NCBI GenBank assembly: GCA_023230265.1
Contig: JALNXR010000020.1
Span: forward strand, 1 to 15,182
Direction of reading: 5' to 3'
DNA length: 15,182 nt
DNA from: Bacteroidales bacterium
GTDB lineage: Bacteria; Bacteroidota; Bacteroidia; Bacteroidales; UBA932
Below the pieces are notes generated by a model. The model saw only the letters and a list, made by a program, of their open reading frames with translations. It was not told the DNA's origin and did not search any database. Positions 14,583 to 15,182 of the stretch are shown here, piece by piece. Within the stretch, counting starts at the first letter, position 1. Each line of letters begins with the position of its first letter. The translations under genes were made by a program, and so were the position numbers.

Positions 14583-15182
14583 TCACAGAGGAATAGTGAA
14601 CAGAAACTGGTAGTGATTCTGTTTACGGTCTGTCCTGATATACCTTACCCCTGCCGAGAGCGGAATCGAGATACCTATAGCGTTAAAATCCACCAGAAGA
14701 TCTGTTCCGAATGAGAACATTCTGCTGTCAGAGCGTTCTCCCTGATTATATGCCCAATCGGCAAATGGCATCACATTGAGCCTTTTAAGATAGAGAAGGG
14801 AGAGTATGTTCAAATCTCCCAGATATACGGGAAAAGCGTAGTCGGCCGAGAATGAAACATAATTTTTTCCGTACTTCTTCTCATAACCTCTGGGCGAAGA
14901 AGCAACATTGGGGAGCAAATAGTTTTTGCCTGTATAATTCTGATGCTGGTATGAGAGTGATAATTTAAGTCCGTGAGTTCCTGATATCCCGGGCAAATAT
15001 CCGTAGACCCTTGCAAAAAACAGGGAGCCGTAATTCTCCCCTGAAAAAGGCACTTTGTTGAATTGCAGGTTTACCCCTATTCCCAGACGGGGGTAAATAT
15101 CCAGCGGTGCAACATTCCTTATCTTATAAAACTGCAAACCTGCAGAGATGTATTGATAAGGCAGGTATTTTGTCTTTTCGTA
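14583..15182 (-). CDS. Outer-membrane beta-barrel protein, C-terminal part (cut by window edge)
   Basis: The frame is open from base 15182 to a TGA at 14583-14585, giving about 199 residues of the C-terminal end. There is no real start inside the window; the first in-frame TTG (15137) is inside a strand. The sequence shows alternating polar/hydrophobic strands rich in Tyr, Gly and Phe: PRLGIGVNLQFNKVPF, GSLFFARVYGYLPG, THGLKLSLSYQHQNY, KNYVSFSADYAFPVYLGDL, FSFGTDLLVDFNAIG, PLSAGVRYIRT and a terminal HYQFLFTIPL. This is the look of the last strands of a barrel of the surface-antigen kind seen in Bacteroidota, often after a WD40/TolB-like propeller. It does not resemble a TonB-dependent receptor end. 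The N-terminal domains and the role are unknown. It lies upstream of pnuC on the same strand. Confidence 0.7.
   Translation of the reverse strand, partial: YEKTKYLPYQYISAGLQFYKIRNVAPLDIYPRLGIGVNLQFNKVPFSGENYGSLFFARVYGYLPGISGTHGLKLSLSYQHQNYTGKNYLLPNVASSPRGYEKKYGKNYVSFSADYAFPVYLGDLNILSLLYLKRLNVMPFADWAYNQGERSDSRMFSFGTDLLVDFNAIGISIPLSAGVRYIRTDRKQNHYQFLFTIPL

Noticed and set aside
14583..15182. TonB-dependent receptor for the vitamin taken up by PnuC
   Set aside because: The visible strands do not show the usual C-terminal receptor pattern; it looks more like another surface barrel, so functional pairing with pnuC is not claimed.

Overview
The window looks like a chromosomal housekeeping stretch from a member of the Bacteroidota, most likely the order Bacteroidales. 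The evidence is the gene content: DUF2723 and DUF4271 proteins, a bacterial GH3 protein, a LuxE-like acyl-protein synthetase, an OlsF-type fused acyltransferase, and a hemD-rnpA-yidD cluster. Several start regions also carry Bacteroidota-type -7 boxes (TAnnTTTG), and the gene starts mostly have A/T-rich leaders without a GGAGG Shine-Dalgarno. No genus can be named. I see no rRNA, tRNA, CRISPR array, insertion sequence or phage gene. No gap between genes reaches 300 bases.

Layout. Positions 1-453 (minus) hold the N-terminal part of an S41 C-terminal processing peptidase, transcribed away from rdgB through a compact divergent promoter region. Positions 520-4390 (plus) form a tight row: rdgB (non-canonical nucleotide pyrophosphatase), recO (recombinational repair), a GH3 acyl-acid-amido-synthetase-like gene and a LuxE-like gene. 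A 21-bp tandem repeat sits at the GH3/LuxE junction. Positions 4427-7495 (minus) encode a large DUF2723 membrane protein, a probable GT-C glycosyltransferase. Positions 7585-10087 (plus) hold a second tight row: eIF1/SUI1-like factor, DUF4271 membrane protein, HemD-like protein, rnpA and yidD. Positions 10132-11916 (minus) encode a two-domain PlsC plus GNAT acyltransferase of the aminolipid (OlsF/Gls) type. Positions 12008-13852 (plus) hold uvrC. Its 3' end overlaps, tail to tail, the 3' end of pnuC (13800-14495, minus). Upstream of pnuC is a second 21-bp tandem repeat, and then the 3' end of an outer-membrane beta-barrel gene (14583-15182, minus) that runs off the window.

Functional themes are genome maintenance (rdgB, recO, uvrC), RNA processing and membrane-protein insertion (rnpA, yidD), envelope and lipid chemistry (DUF2723, PlsC-GNAT, beta-barrel, S41) and two acyl-activating enzymes of unknown substrate side by side (GH3, LuxE-like). 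I see no obvious novel defence or mobile system. The most unusual signals are the two short 21-bp (7-codon) tandem arrays. Each sits exactly at a translation start and multiplies the start codon of the downstream gene in frame. The adjacent GH3 + LuxE pair is the best candidate for an uncharacterised biochemical pathway.
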